From SXVE01 sp036388895 (lineage in GTDB: Bacteria; Acidobacteriota; Blastocatellia; Pyrinomonadales; Pyrinomonadaceae), in NCBI GenBank assembly GCA_036388895.1, contig DASVQY010000025.1, forward strand, positions 124,001 to 188,000: 64,000 nucleotides of DNA, written 5' to 3'. Below the pieces are notes generated by a model. It ran no database searches, had not been told where the DNA came from, and saw only the letters and a list, made by a program, of their open reading frames with translations. Positions 32,926-42,737 of this stretch are shown piece by piece; position 1 is the first letter of the stretch, and each line of letters begins with the position of its first letter. Position numbers and translations under genes: made by a program.

Positions 32926-35733
32926 ATGGCAGTCAATAGTGTAGTAGATAAATTTTTCAAGAAAATACTCGGAACGAACAGCGAACGCTTTTTGAAAGCG
33001 ATTGCGCCGACCGTTCAGCAAATCAACAGTTTAGAAGCATCTTTGAAACCGCTTTCCGACGACGAACTGCGCGGAAAAACGGAAGAATTTAAAAACAGAA
33101 TTCAAACGGCAATCGCCGGAATCGAGGACAAAGCGGAACGACGACGACGCGAGCAGGAAGTATTAAATGAAATTCTGCCCGAAGCGTTCGCCGTCGTGCG
33201 CGAAGCGTCGGTTCGCGTGACCGGAATGCGTCATTTCGACGTGCAGTTAATCGGCGGCGCGGCGCTGCATCAAGGCAGAATCGCAGAGATGCGAACCGGT
33301 GAAGGTAAAACTCTCGTTTCGACTCTGCCCGCGTATCTAAACGGTTTGACCGGGCGCGGCGTTCACATCGTTACGGTCAACGATTACCTGGCTCTGCGCG
33401 ACTCGGAATGGATGGGTAAGATTCACCAATTTTTAGGCTTAAAGGTCGGCTGTATTCAAAACGATATGGACGATTTCGAGCGCAAAGAAGCGTATGCGTG
33501 CGACATCACGTACGGAACGAACAACGAATTCGGCTTCGATTATCTTAGAGATAATATGAAATTCGATGTTGAAAGCCTTGTTCAGCGCGATCATTATTTC
33601 GCGATAATTGACGAAGTTGACTCGATTTTAATTGACGAAGCGAGAACGCCCTTGATTATTTCCGGCGCATCCGACGAAGCGACCGACAAATATTTCACGG
33701 CAAACGAAATCATTCCTAAATTTGAACGCGGGCATAAAGACGAAGAAACCAAAGTTACGACCGGTGATTATCTACTCGATGAAAAAAACCATTCAGCCGT
33801 TTTAACTGAAGCGGGCGTTTCAAAAGCGGAAAGGCTTTTGGGCGTTTCCAATCTTTACGATCCGGCAAATATGGAACTGCTTCATTGCGTCGAACAGGCT
33901 TTGAAAGCTCATACGCTTTACAAACGCGATCATCAATACGTCGTGCAGGACGGCGAAGTCATCATCGTTGACGATTTCACCGGACGCTTGATGCAGGGAC
34001 GTCGCTGGTCTGACGGCTTGCACCAGGCGGTTGAAGCGAAAGAAGGCGTAAAAATCGAACGCGAAAACCAAACTCTGGCGACGATTACGCTGCAAAATTA
34101 TTTCCGAATGTACGAAAAACTCTCGGGTATGACCGGAACGGCGGAAACCGAAGCCGAAGAATTCGGAACGGTTTATAATCTCGACGTGATCGCCATTCCG
34201 ACGAATCGCGCGATGATCCGCAAAGACAATTCGGACGTAATTTATCGGACTTTGCCGGAAAAATGGGACGCTGTCGTTGATGAAATCAAGGAGTTGCACG
34301 CGAAAGGTCAGCCGGTTCTGGTCGGAACGGTTTCGGTCGAAAACTCCGAACTCATTTCCGGCAAATTGAAGCAAATCGGCATTCCGCACAACGTTCTCAA
34401 CGCGAAATATCACGAACGCGAAGCCGAAATCGTCGCGCAAGCCGGACGCAAAGGCGCGGTGACGATTGCGACGAATATGGCTGGACGCGGAACCGACATT
34501 CTGTTGGGCGGCAATCCCGAATTCCTGGCGAATGACTATCTGAAGCGAATGGAAATCAACCCGGACGAAGCGACGCCCGAACAATTCGAAGAACAATTGC
34601 AGAAAGCGAAACGCGTCGTATCGGATGAAAGCAAAGAAGTCGTTGCAGCCGGCGGTTTGCATATTTTAGGAACCGAACGCCACGAATCGCGCCGCATTGA
34701 CAATCAGCTTCGCGGACGCGCCGGAAGACAAGGCGATCCCGGAAGTTCGCGTTTCGTTTTATCGCTCGAAGACGATTTGATGCGAATTTTCGCGGGCGAT
34801 AAAGTTCGCTCGATGATGGAATGGCTCGGAATGGAAAAAGGCGTCGCCATCGAATCTAAAACCGTTTCGCGTCAAATCGAGCGCGCGCAGAAAGCGGTCG
34901 AAGCGCGTAACTTTGAAACGCGTAAACACGTTCTCAAATACGATGACGTAATGAACCGACAGCGCGAAACAATCTACGGTTTGCGCCGCCAATTGATGTT
35001 CGAACCCGAACATCGCGAATACCTTTTAGGTGAATCGGGAGTCGCGCGCGATCTTCTGCACGATTTAACGCAAAGTTTCTTGAACCCGCAGGTCACGCCC
35101 GACAAATGGGACGTTGAAACATACGCAGCGGAAATATCGAGCATCTACGCGGTTGATCCGGCAGTTGACGCCGACGTTGATTTCCGTGCGATGAGCCCGG
35201 ATCAAATAGAAGAAGCCGTATGGCGAAAAGCCATCTCCAGTTATGAGGAAAAGGAAAAATTAGCGGGCACCGAATCGTTGCGAGCCTACGAGCGTTACAT
35301 AATGCTCAACATTATTGACTCGCAGTGGAAAGACCACCTGCTTTCGATTGACCATCTGAAACAAGGCATCGGACTCGTCGGCTACGGTCAAAAAGATCCG
35401 CTGGTCGAATACAAAAAACAAAGTTTCGATATGTTCCAGGATATGCTCGACCGTATTGATACGAATACTACCCGCGCATTATTCAATCTCGAAATCGTCG
35501 TCAAAGACGAACAGGAAGAAATGGAGCGCCTCGAAAGACTTGAACGCCAGCGAGCGAGAAAACAAGCCGCCGGAATGGCTTTCACCGGAGCGATGGCAAC
35601 TGCCGAAGTCGCCGGAGCTGAAGCCGCAAGAAACACGCCTTTCAAGCGCGAACAGCCGAAGGTAAAAGCCAATGATCCGTGCTACTGCGGTTCGGGCAAA
35701 AAGTTCAAAAAATGCCACGGCGCGGGAATGTAA
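32926..35733 (+). CDS. secA: Protein translocase subunit SecA
   Basis: SecA is the ATPase motor that pushes preproteins through SecYEG. This 935-residue protein has the full domain order. NBD1 has Walker A MRTGEGKTLVSTLPAYL near residue 125 and DEVD in IIDEVDSILIDEARTPLIISG near residue 230. NBD2 contains IATNMAGRGTDILLGG near residue 520 and LRGRAGRQGDPGSSRF. The helical scaffold and wing follow, with a C-terminal zinc-binding SecB/ribosome tail NDPCYCGSGKKFKKCHG. Given the many exported proteins in this window it serves a heavy load. A strong terminator follows. Confidence 0.98.
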   Translation: MAVNSVVDKFFKKILGTNSERFLKAIAPTVQQINSLEASLKPLSDDELRGKTEEFKNRIQTAIAGIEDKAERRRREQEVLNEILPEAFAVVREASVRVTGMRHFDVQLIGGAALHQGRIAEMRTGEGKTLVSTLPAYLNGLTGRGVHIVTVNDYLALRDSEWMGKIHQFLGLKVGCIQNDMDDFERKEAYACDITYGTNNEFGFDYLRDNMKFDVESLVQRDHYFAIIDEVDSILIDEARTPLIISGASDEATDKYFTANEIIPKFERGHKDEETKVTTGDYLLDEKNHSAVLTEAGVSKAERLLGVSNLYDPANMELLHCVEQALKAHTLYKRDHQYVVQDGEVIIVDDFTGRLMQGRRWSDGLHQAVEAKEGVKIERENQTLATITLQNYFRMYEKLSGMTGTAETEAEEFGTVYNLDVIAIPTNRAMIRKDNSDVIYRTLPEKWDAVVDEIKELHAKGQPVLVGTVSVENSELISGKLKQIGIPHNVLNAKYHEREAEIVAQAGRKGAVTIATNMAGRGTDILLGGNPEFLANDYLKRMEINPDEATPEQFEEQLQKAKRVVSDESKEVVAAGGLHILGTERHESRRIDNQLRGRAGRQGDPGSSRFVLSLEDDLMRIFAGDKVRSMMEWLGMEKGVAIESKTVSRQIERAQKAVEARNFETRKHVLKYDDVMNRQRETIYGLRRQLMFEPEHREYLLGESGVARDLLHDLTQSFLNPQVTPDKWDVETYAAEISSIYAVDPAVDADVDFRAMSPDQIEEAVWRKAISSYEEKEKLAGTESLRAYERYIMLNIIDSQWKDHLLSIDHLKQGIGLVGYGQKDPLVEYKKQSFDMFQDMLDRIDTNTTRALFNLEIVVKDEQEEMERLERLERQRARKQAAGMAFTGAMATAEVAGAEAARNTPFKREQPKVKANDPCYCGSGKKFKKCHGAGM

Positions 35734-35755
35734 TCAAAAGAATAATTGTTTGGAG

Positions 35756-35788
35756 AAAAAGGCGAAAGTATTAAACTTTCGCCTTTTT
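35756..35788 (+). terminator. Terminator after secA
   Basis: AAAAAGGCGAAAG (35756-35768) pairs with CTTTCGCCTTTTT (35776-35788) over a 7-base loop. It has T-runs on both strands and is placed 23 bases after the secA stop codon. Confidence 0.9.
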
Positions 35789-35845
35789 CTTGCAGGTACT
35801 TAAGTTAACAATTTATAATTTGCAGAACTAAAATCTCACAATAAT

Positions 35846-36628
35846 ATGAAAACACTTTACAATTTTATTTTATGGTCTATTTTATTCATTTTTGCGAGTA
35901 ACATATTTGCCCAACAAACAGACCAAGGAATCGAGCTTTATAAGAAAGGTGAATTTCAGGGCGCGATTGCTGTTTTGAAAAATAGTGATGATGTTAAAGC
36001 CCTATTATACCTCGGATTAACGTATGAAAAGGTTAACGAAAACGGAAAGGCAAAGGATGCCTTCAAAAGAGCGTTTGCGAAAAGTTACGATATTTTCTTT
36101 GATGCCGTCATCGAAGAACAAAAAATTTCCGGAGGCGCAAAGAAAGGTTTTTCCGATTTATTACAGAAAATGAAAATAAATAACCAAATCGGACTTTCGG
36201 CAGCCGAAAAAGCCTATAATCTTGATTCAGGCATTTTCCAGACGAACGAATCGCGAATCAAAGCGAAAGTACTATCGGATACAATTAATTTGGCGGAAGA
36301 GAAGATAGAAATTTTTTCAAGTTCCGATGGGCTAACTTCAAACATTGATATAACCGAAAAACCACGCGCAGTTTCTCCGAAAGATAATCAAGGCATTCCT
36401 TTTGTGAGGAGAAATCAATCTCCTAATAAACCAATCTTGGTAACGCTTTTTGTTGTTTTTGGAATTGACGGAAAAATCAAACTAATAATGCCGATTGATA
36501 ATTTGATAGATGCTTACACGGTCGAAGGACTGAAAGCGGCTACCGAAATTAAATTCAAACCGGCTACTAAAGATAATAAACCGGTCGCTTACCTCTCGAA
36601 AATTCAGTATTCCTTTTCTTTCAGATAA
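35846..36628 (+). CDS. Exported TPR protein with TonB-C-like domain
   Basis: A 260-residue protein with signal peptide (LWSILFIFASNIFAQ). Residues about 25-90 resemble one or two TPR units (IELYKKGEFQGAIAVLKN, LLYLGLTYEKVNENGKAKDAF). The C-terminal domain (about 190-260) matches the TonB C-terminal-like family: VTLFVVFGIDGKIKLIMPID, then EGLKAATEIKFKPATKDNKPVAY and a final YSFSF strand. Such proteins are abundant in Acidobacteriota and Bacteroidota. They are exported and may contact outer-membrane or cell-wall partners, but few have known roles. Confidence 0.8.
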   Translation: MKTLYNFILWSILFIFASNIFAQQTDQGIELYKKGEFQGAIAVLKNSDDVKALLYLGLTYEKVNENGKAKDAFKRAFAKSYDIFFDAVIEEQKISGGAKKGFSDLLQKMKINNQIGLSAAEKAYNLDSGIFQTNESRIKAKVLSDTINLAEEKIEIFSSSDGLTSNIDITEKPRAVSPKDNQGIPFVRRNQSPNKPILVTLFVVFGIDGKIKLIMPIDNLIDAYTVEGLKAATEIKFKPATKDNKPVAYLSKIQYSFSFR

Positions 36629-36691
36629 ATTAATATAAAGGTCTGTAACAAGAAATTATCGCTCTCATCATCTATAGTCAATTACTTTAAT

Positions 36692-38521
36692 TTATTTTTG
36701 AATTTTCGCGATTTCTCCTTGCTTAATAATTAATTGCTGATTCAATCTATCAACCGATATCTTCTGCGTTTCGCCGTTCGCCCAAATTATTTCCAGAACG
36801 TCAATCTTTGTTGCATTGCCAAGCCCGATATGAATTGTCTGGTCGTTTTGCGAAGCGTAGCTTGCGCCGCTGATAACGTCGAAGCGCTGGCGAAGTTTTC
36901 CGGTCGTGACGTAAACAGTCGAACCGATAGCGTCTTTCGGCGTCTTTTTCGCGGGGTTTCCGATGAGTTTCAGAGAAAGCCAGTTGTTTTTAGCATCCGC
37001 GACATTCCGCAGAAGCGCGGGCGCAGAATCTAAATTATTCGTTATTAAGTCGAGCCGACCGTCGCCGTCGAAATCGGCGGCGGCGATGCCGCGCACGGAG
37101 TATGCCGCGGCTAATGCCGAATTCGGCGTAGCCGGGACGCGTTCGTAACGAACTTGATTCGTTTTCGCGTCCGTCTTCATATTTTGAAACAACAGCAATT
37201 GCTGGGCGAAGCTCGTTCCCCATTGAAAGTTATCAACTTCCGGGTAAACGTGACCGTTCGCAACGAACACGTCTTTCCAGCCGTCGTTGTCGAAATCCAA
37301 AAAAGAAGTTCCCCAGCCTAAAAACGGAATTGTCGGTTCGCCCAAACCCGCTTGAAACGTAACGTCGGTAAAGTTTCCGCCGCCGTCGTTTCGGTAAAGC
37401 GTGTTGGAATCGTCGGAGAAATTCGTGATGTGAAAATCAACCCGACCGTCGTTATCGTAATCGCCGACGGCTAATCCCATTCCGGCTTGTTCACGCCCGT
37501 TTTCATTCAGCGCAATGCCCGACGGGTAGCCGGTTTCTTCGAAAGTTCCGTCGCCTTTATTGATGTAAAGCTGTTTCGGCGTCGAATCATTGACGACGAG
37601 CAAATCGAGGTCGCGGTCATCGTCAACATCAACAAAAACAGAAGAAAAACCGTAAAGATTTCCTTCGTCCGTTACGCCGACTTTATCGCCGACTTCTTCG
37701 AAAGTGCCGTCGGATTTTTGATGAAAAAGACGATCTTTCGCGCCTTTCAAACCGCGCGGACCGCACATTACCGGTTGACCGCGAAACTGGCAGAGGTTTT
37801 TATTCGAACTGTTTCGCGCGTCGAGCCGTGAAGGCGGCAAGTTCTTCAAATCAAATTCGAGATAAGCCGGAATAAAAATGTCGAGCCGACCGTCTTTATC
37901 GTAATCGCCGAAGCTTGCGCCCGTGTGCCAGCCTTTTATATCCAGCCCGACTTTCGGCGCGACATCGGTAAACGTACCGTCGCCGTTGTTTTTATACAAA
38001 CGTGAAACGCCGTAATTGCCGACAAAAATATCCGAAAAACCGTCATTATCGTAATCGCCTACGGCGACCCCCATTCCCCAGCGCTCGTTCGCGACTCCGG
38101 CTTTTGCCGTTACGTCTTCAAATTTCCAATTTCCCAAATTTCTGTACAAAGCCGATTTCGGAGCTTTTTCTTTGCCGAGTTCGGCATTTATAGTCGAGCC
38201 GTTCAAAAGATAAATATCGGGTTTGCCGTCGTTATCAAAGTCAAAAACGGCGACGGTACAGGCAGTCGCTTCTAAAAGGTACTCCTTTCCCTTTCCGCCC
38301 GAAACACATTGAAAATTCCTTAAAACGGTTTGCGCGGTAATATCTTCATATACTTTCGGGGCTTTTTCATCCACGATTCCGATTGTGCGCCTCGAAGTGT
38401 AAACTTTCGCTTCGCCGGTGGAAACGCCGCCCATTTGCTGAGTTTGGGCGAAAATAGGAATAAAGGATGAAAAAATAAACAGGAAACTAAATAAAAGAAA
38501 TAAAACTGCCTTTTTTGTCAT
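36692..38521 (-). CDS. CRTAC1/FG-GAP repeat protein with ASPIC/UnbV domain
   Basis: A 609-residue exported protein with a signal peptide (FLLFSFLFIFSSFIPIFAQ). It contains at least seven FG-GAP/integrin-type calcium loops of D-x-D-x-D-G-x-x-D form (for example DFDNDGKPDIYLLNG, DYDNDGFSDIFVGNY, DYDKDGRLDIFIPAY, DFDGDGRLDLITNN), predicting a beta-propeller that binds Ca2+. The C-terminal ASPIC/UnbV domain follows, with NWLSLKLIGNPAKKTPKDAI and VISGASYASQNDQTIHIGLG. Such proteins are secreted adhesin/binding proteins; partner unknown. A GAGGT box precedes the ATG. Confidence 0.9.
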   Translation of the reverse strand: MTKKAVLFLLFSFLFIFSSFIPIFAQTQQMGGVSTGEAKVYTSRRTIGIVDEKAPKVYEDITAQTVLRNFQCVSGGKGKEYLLEATACTVAVFDFDNDGKPDIYLLNGSTINAELGKEKAPKSALYRNLGNWKFEDVTAKAGVANERWGMGVAVGDYDNDGFSDIFVGNYGVSRLYKNNGDGTFTDVAPKVGLDIKGWHTGASFGDYDKDGRLDIFIPAYLEFDLKNLPPSRLDARNSSNKNLCQFRGQPVMCGPRGLKGAKDRLFHQKSDGTFEEVGDKVGVTDEGNLYGFSSVFVDVDDDRDLDLLVVNDSTPKQLYINKGDGTFEETGYPSGIALNENGREQAGMGLAVGDYDNDGRVDFHITNFSDDSNTLYRNDGGGNFTDVTFQAGLGEPTIPFLGWGTSFLDFDNDGWKDVFVANGHVYPEVDNFQWGTSFAQQLLLFQNMKTDAKTNQVRYERVPATPNSALAAAYSVRGIAAADFDGDGRLDLITNNLDSAPALLRNVADAKNNWLSLKLIGNPAKKTPKDAIGSTVYVTTGKLRQRFDVISGASYASQNDQTIHIGLGNATKIDVLEIIWANGETQKISVDRLNQQLIIKQGEIAKIQK

Positions 38522-38575
38522 TCGTACCTCGAATAATATTCCGTAACCGTTTTGTATGAGATTAATTATACTTTT

Positions 38576-39145
38576 TTATTTCTTGATCAAGAACTTTCCG
38601 CTGCTCCAGAGCAAATCGTACATTTTCGCGCCTTTATAAAAATCAACTCCGTTTTCGTCTTTGCGGTAAACTTTGATTGTCGTTCCCTTTCGCGGAAGTT
38701 CGTAAATAAACTTCGCTGCGTCGTACTGCGGAATCACGTTTTTCGATAAATCAATCCATTTCCCGTTTTTATATTCGAGAAAAACGCTCCACGGCGTATC
38801 TTCAACGCCGCCCTCACCGACCGTGTAAAAACCGATCAGGTAAGTTCCGTCGGGGCGCCGGAACAGCGCCATATCAAACGCTTCCTGCGCCGCGTCGCCG
38901 TTTCCGCTCAAGAAACCGTTCGCCGTATCTTCGACGGCGAGATACTGCTTTAAATATTTTTCTTTTGCTTCGCGGTAATTTTTTCCGCTGCCGCAGCAAT
39001 CAACGCTGAAATATTTTTCTGGCAAAAGCAGAAAAAAATCGCGAACGGTTTTCGGCTGTTTTGTTTGTGCGGCGACGGTTAAAGAAAACGATAATAAGAA
39101 TAAAAGACTTAAAACAGGCGATAAATTTTTCAGAGTAATTTTCAT
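38576..39145 (-). CDS. Exported protein of unknown function
   Basis: A 189-residue protein with a signal peptide (LSPVLSLLFLLSFSLTVAAQ). The mature part includes two adjacent cysteines (SVDCCGSGKNY), then a globular alpha/beta region with GTYLIGFYTVGEGGVEDTPWS. No family recognised. The start at 39145 has a strong GGAGA Shine-Dalgarno that lies inside the end of the upstream 64-residue gene. A start eight codons earlier is possible but lacks this. Confidence 0.7.
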   Translation of the reverse strand: MKITLKNLSPVLSLLFLLSFSLTVAAQTKQPKTVRDFFLLLPEKYFSVDCCGSGKNYREAKEKYLKQYLAVEDTANGFLSGNGDAAQEAFDMALFRRPDGTYLIGFYTVGEGGVEDTPWSVFLEYKNGKWIDLSKNVIPQYDAAKFIYELPRKGTTIKVYRKDENGVDFYKGAKMYDLLWSSGKFLIKK

Positions 39146-39146
39146 T

Positions 39147-39341
39147 TTATTCTCCGCGTGATTTATCATTTTTCTCTTTTACTAACATAATCACCCAAAT
39201 TATTATAACGGCTCCGGCAATCAGCGAACCGCCGATTATTAAAGCGTTTCCGAGCGGCTCGCCGGCATTTTTTCTCGTCGAAACGCCTAAAATTATTAAA
39301 TAAGCGGATATAACAATGGCTATTAAAGAAAGGGCTTTCAT
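39147..39341 (-). CDS. Small two-helix membrane protein
   Basis: A 64-residue protein with two transmembrane helices (ALSLIAIVISAYLIILGV and ALIIGGSLIAGAVIIIWVIML) joined by a short polar loop and followed by a Lys-rich tail. No family recognised. It lies 11 bp behind malQ and ends 1 bp before the next gene, so it is part of a minus-strand unit. Confidence 0.65.
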   Translation of the reverse strand: MKALSLIAIVISAYLIILGVSTRKNAGEPLGNALIIGGSLIAGAVIIIWVIMLVKEKNDKSRGE

Positions 39342-39352
39342 ATTCTATCCTT

Positions 39353-40858
39353 TTACCGTCCGTAAATCTCGCTTAATTCACTTAGTTTCCGCGCCAGTTC
39401 AACGGAAAAGTCGACGTCTTTGCATCGCCAGTACCAATTTCCCGATTTAGATGCGGGCAAATTCATTCGCGCTTCGTTGCCCAATCCCAAAACGTCCTGC
39501 ATCGGCGCAATCGCAGTGTCAGCGACAGAAGCCCAAATCGCGCGGATGAAATCCCAATGAATTTCCTCGCCGTCGGTATTTAGATACTTTAAACAAAAAT
39601 CGCGTTCGCGGCGCATTTGCGATTCGTTTTCCATTCGCACCTCGAACCATCCGACGGTCGTTTCATTGTCATGCGTTCCGGTGTAAGCGACGCAATTTTT
39701 TATATAATTATGCGGTAAGTCGTGATTGCTTGCGTCGCCGCCGAACGCGTATTGCAGTATTTTCATTCCGGGAAAATTGAATTCGTCGCGCAGTTTCTTC
39801 ACGTCGTCGGTAATCACGCCTAAATCTTCCGCCCAGAACGGCAGCTCGCCGAACGCATTTTTTAACGCGTAAAATAATTCTTCGCCCGGCACATCAACCC
39901 ATTTGCCGTTCACAGCCGTCGCGTCGCCGCCCGGAACTTCCCAGGCGGCGGCAAACCCGCGAAAATGGTCAACTCGCACGATGTCAACGGTTTGCAGCAT
40001 TGCGGCGACGCGGGCTTTCCACCACTCGAAACCGTCGGCGCGCATATTTTCCCAATCGTAAATCGGATTTCCCCAGAGCTGTCCGGTTTTGCTGAAATAA
40101 TCCGGCGGAACTCCGGCGACTACTTTTGCCGAACCGTCTTCGTTCAATTTAAATTGCGTCGGGTTGCACCAAACGTCGCTCGAATCGAGCGCCACAAAAA
40201 TCGGCACGTCGCCGACGATTTTGATGTTTTTACCGTTCGCGTAATTTTTAAGCTCCCTCCATTGTTTGAAAAACGTGAATTGATAATATTTCTGCGCGAA
40301 AATCTCCTCGTCCAGCGTTTCGCGAGCTTCGGCTAGCGCTTCGGGTCGGCGCAATTTCAGAGGCTCTTCAAACTCCTGCCACGAAACGTGATTTCGCTCG
40401 AGCTTTAGTGCGCGGAACAATGCATAATCTTCGAGCCAGAACCAGTTTTCATCGCAAAAACGATGAAAAGCGTCGGCAATTGCTCGGTCATCCGTTTGCC
40501 TGAATCGTTCAAAAGCTTTTTTAAGCAATCCGTTTTTGTACTCGACGACCGCGCCGTAATCAACTCGCCCGGCGGGAAATTTCTTTTTCGGCTTGATTTC
40601 CCTTTCGGTTAAAAATCCGTCTTCGACAATTTTTTGCGGCGAAATCAAATTCGTATTGCCGGCAAAAGCCGAAAAACATTGATACGGAGAATCGCCGTAA
40701 CCGGTCGGACCGAGCGGCAAAATCTGCCAGTAAGTTTGTTTCGCGTCCGACAAAAAATCCACGAAACGACGCGCTTCGCCGCCGAAATCGCCGATGCCGT
40801 ATTTGCCCGGCAGTGATGTCGGATGCAGTAAAATGCCGCTTGCTCTCGGAAAGTTCAT
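39353..40858 (-). CDS. malQ: 4-alpha-glucanotransferase
   Basis: A 501-residue GH77 enzyme that transfers maltosyl or glucan segments and helps turn over maltodextrin or glycogen. Seen: the start RASGILLHPTSLPGKYGIGD, GDVPIFVALDSSDVW near residue 225, the nucleophile-bearing VRVDHFRGF near residue 300, AEDLGVITDDV with catalytic Glu near residue 345, and THDNETTVGW near residue 390. This is the compact plant-D-enzyme/Thermus-like type without an N-terminal extension. It starts 13 bases downstream of the M14 peptidase stop. Confidence 0.96.
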   Translation of the reverse strand: MNFPRASGILLHPTSLPGKYGIGDFGGEARRFVDFLSDAKQTYWQILPLGPTGYGDSPYQCFSAFAGNTNLISPQKIVEDGFLTEREIKPKKKFPAGRVDYGAVVEYKNGLLKKAFERFRQTDDRAIADAFHRFCDENWFWLEDYALFRALKLERNHVSWQEFEEPLKLRRPEALAEARETLDEEIFAQKYYQFTFFKQWRELKNYANGKNIKIVGDVPIFVALDSSDVWCNPTQFKLNEDGSAKVVAGVPPDYFSKTGQLWGNPIYDWENMRADGFEWWKARVAAMLQTVDIVRVDHFRGFAAAWEVPGGDATAVNGKWVDVPGEELFYALKNAFGELPFWAEDLGVITDDVKKLRDEFNFPGMKILQYAFGGDASNHDLPHNYIKNCVAYTGTHDNETTVGWFEVRMENESQMRRERDFCLKYLNTDGEEIHWDFIRAIWASVADTAIAPMQDVLGLGNEARMNLPASKSGNWYWRCKDVDFSVELARKLSELSEIYGR

Positions 40859-40871
40859 AAAAAGACAGTAA

Positions 40872-42671
40872 TTATTTGGAATTTAATTGTTTGAGAATGC
40901 GACCGACCGGGTAAACGCCGATTCTTTTATCCGAATACGGCGAGCGTTCGTAGAAAAAATTCAGACGCGCGCGCGGGCTTTTCGCAAATTTTTCGTCTTT
41001 CAATTTTTCTTCAAATTCCCTTTTCAAATTCGCGTCTCGAGCCAGCATTTCGGCGGCGATTTTTTCCATTATGTAATCGCTGAAATATTCCTTTTGCTCG
41101 AAAATCGGATTGAAAAATCCCCAGGCGGCGAACGAATCGCCGGAATTCGGTTCTAACAAATGAATCGCCGCGTTCGCCGCAGTTTGATTCATCGGAATCA
41201 AAACCGAATTTGCAGGAAAAGTTCGCGTTTCCGTTACCGGAACGGCTTTGTAAGTCACCGGCAATCGTCCTTCAAACGGTGCTGTCGCCCATTTTGGTTC
41301 GGTCAAACGATAGCTTTCTACCTCAACGGTCAAAGGTTTTTCGAGTTTTTCATATTCGATTCCGTGCGCCTGCAAAACTTCAATCGCATCCGTCCACTGC
41401 GGCGGAACGATATAAAAGAGCGGCGGCGCGACTCCAGCTGAAATTCGGGCGTCGTCGTATTTTTTAACCGTAATTTCCTGCGGCTCGGTTCCGTAAACGA
41501 TTTTTTTTCCGCCGGAAATTTCGCTGTCCTGCAACGAATATTCGACGGCTTTCAACTTAAACGGCTCGCTTCTGTCGGTCAATTCCAAACGCAGCGGAAA
41601 AATGCGGCTGGAATCGAAGCTTTTTCCGCGCCTGATTGTCTCTTCGTCGGCTTTCGCGTTTGCCTCGAAAAGACTCGCTTTCGATTCGTTGATTTCCTCA
41701 ATCGTTTTCCAGAGAACGTCGTAAGTGCCGCGAACGCGCGAACGATAAGGTTTCAGCGAATGCGTTTCGATTAAAAGTCCGGGGCGGTTCCTAAGCGCCG
41801 CGTAACCGGTCGCAAAACGGGGCGTGGCGATAAACGTGTAAATTCCGCTCGTCACCTCGCGCCCGCCAAATTCCAAGTAATTCGTTAAAAGATTTCCTTC
41901 TTTCTCGACTTCACGAACGATTTTTTTGTCGAAGTGCTCGTTCATCCAATTCACGACGAACGGTGACGATTCCTGAAAATGCGCGTATTCGTATGTAACA
42001 TTATATTGAAAATCCGCGCCGTCCGTGACGTGCAAATCAAAGAAAAAATCCGGTTTCCACTCGTTCCAGAGCCGCAGAAAGGCGCGAGTTTCCGGCGCGT
42101 CCGCCTTCATATAATCACGATTTAAATTCAAATTCGCCGAAGTAGCGCGCCATCCCATTTCTTCGGGACCGTTTTGATTGATGCGGTTATACGGCGAAGA
42201 GAGCTCGTGACCGTCCACGTTGTAAATCGGAACGAAAAGCAAAACCGTATTTTTCAATAAATCCGCCCGCGTTTTCGTAATCGCAATGTCCCGCAATAAT
42301 GCGAATCCAGCGTCTTTGCCGTCGATTTCGCCCGAATGAATTCCGGCTTGAATCAAAATTACGGCTTTGCCTTTTTTACGCACCGCTTCGGGCGAAAAAG
42401 TTTTATCGTTCGAGACTATCAATAAAGGCAAATCCCTACCTTCGCCGCTTTTGCCGAAAGATTTATAAATTATTTGCTCGGACGCTTTGTCCAGCTTTTG
42501 CGCGAACCGGATTGTGTCCGCGTAATTCCAAGTCTTTCGATAATCGGTTTGTTCGGCTAGTGTTTGCCATTCTTTCGGCACGTTCGGCGATTCGCTTTGA
42601 GCGTTTGCGGGCATAATAAAAAGAGTTATAAATACGGAAATGTATAAAAAAACAAACGTTCGAAAACTCAT
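40872..42671 (-). CDS. M14 family zinc carboxypeptidase-like exported protein
   Basis: A 599-residue exported protein with a signal peptide (FLYISVFITLFIMPANAQ). The M14 zinc site is visible. H-x-x-E lies in QAGIHSGEIDGKD near residue 110, with NVDGHELSSPYNRINQNGP and ANLNLNRDYMKADAPE, the Asn-Arg substrate-binding pair. The third ligand His is in FFFDLHVTDGADF, and the catalytic Glu is in LLIETHSLKP. Family members remove C-terminal residues or cleave cell-wall peptides. An extra C-terminal domain of about 250 residues follows. The ATG at 42692 is an alternative start adding seven residues. Confidence 0.88.
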   Translation of the reverse strand: MSFRTFVFLYISVFITLFIMPANAQSESPNVPKEWQTLAEQTDYRKTWNYADTIRFAQKLDKASEQIIYKSFGKSGEGRDLPLLIVSNDKTFSPEAVRKKGKAVILIQAGIHSGEIDGKDAGFALLRDIAITKTRADLLKNTVLLFVPIYNVDGHELSSPYNRINQNGPEEMGWRATSANLNLNRDYMKADAPETRAFLRLWNEWKPDFFFDLHVTDGADFQYNVTYEYAHFQESSPFVVNWMNEHFDKKIVREVEKEGNLLTNYLEFGGREVTSGIYTFIATPRFATGYAALRNRPGLLIETHSLKPYRSRVRGTYDVLWKTIEEINESKASLFEANAKADEETIRRGKSFDSSRIFPLRLELTDRSEPFKLKAVEYSLQDSEISGGKKIVYGTEPQEITVKKYDDARISAGVAPPLFYIVPPQWTDAIEVLQAHGIEYEKLEKPLTVEVESYRLTEPKWATAPFEGRLPVTYKAVPVTETRTFPANSVLIPMNQTAANAAIHLLEPNSGDSFAAWGFFNPIFEQKEYFSDYIMEKIAAEMLARDANLKREFEEKLKDEKFAKSPRARLNFFYERSPYSDKRIGVYPVGRILKQLNSK

Positions 42672-42737
42672 AAATACTTTTGAAAAATACAAATGAACAA
42701 AAGATGCTGATATTCTGAAAGTTATCTCATTGTAAAC

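Noticed and set aside
33820..34662. Long antisense frame inside secA, with similar long antisense frames at 481-1164, 12128-12901, 53081-54079
   Set aside because: They lie wholly within well-supported genes, are composed of Arg/Phe/Asn-rich shadow sequence typical of the codon bias here, and have no family motifs.
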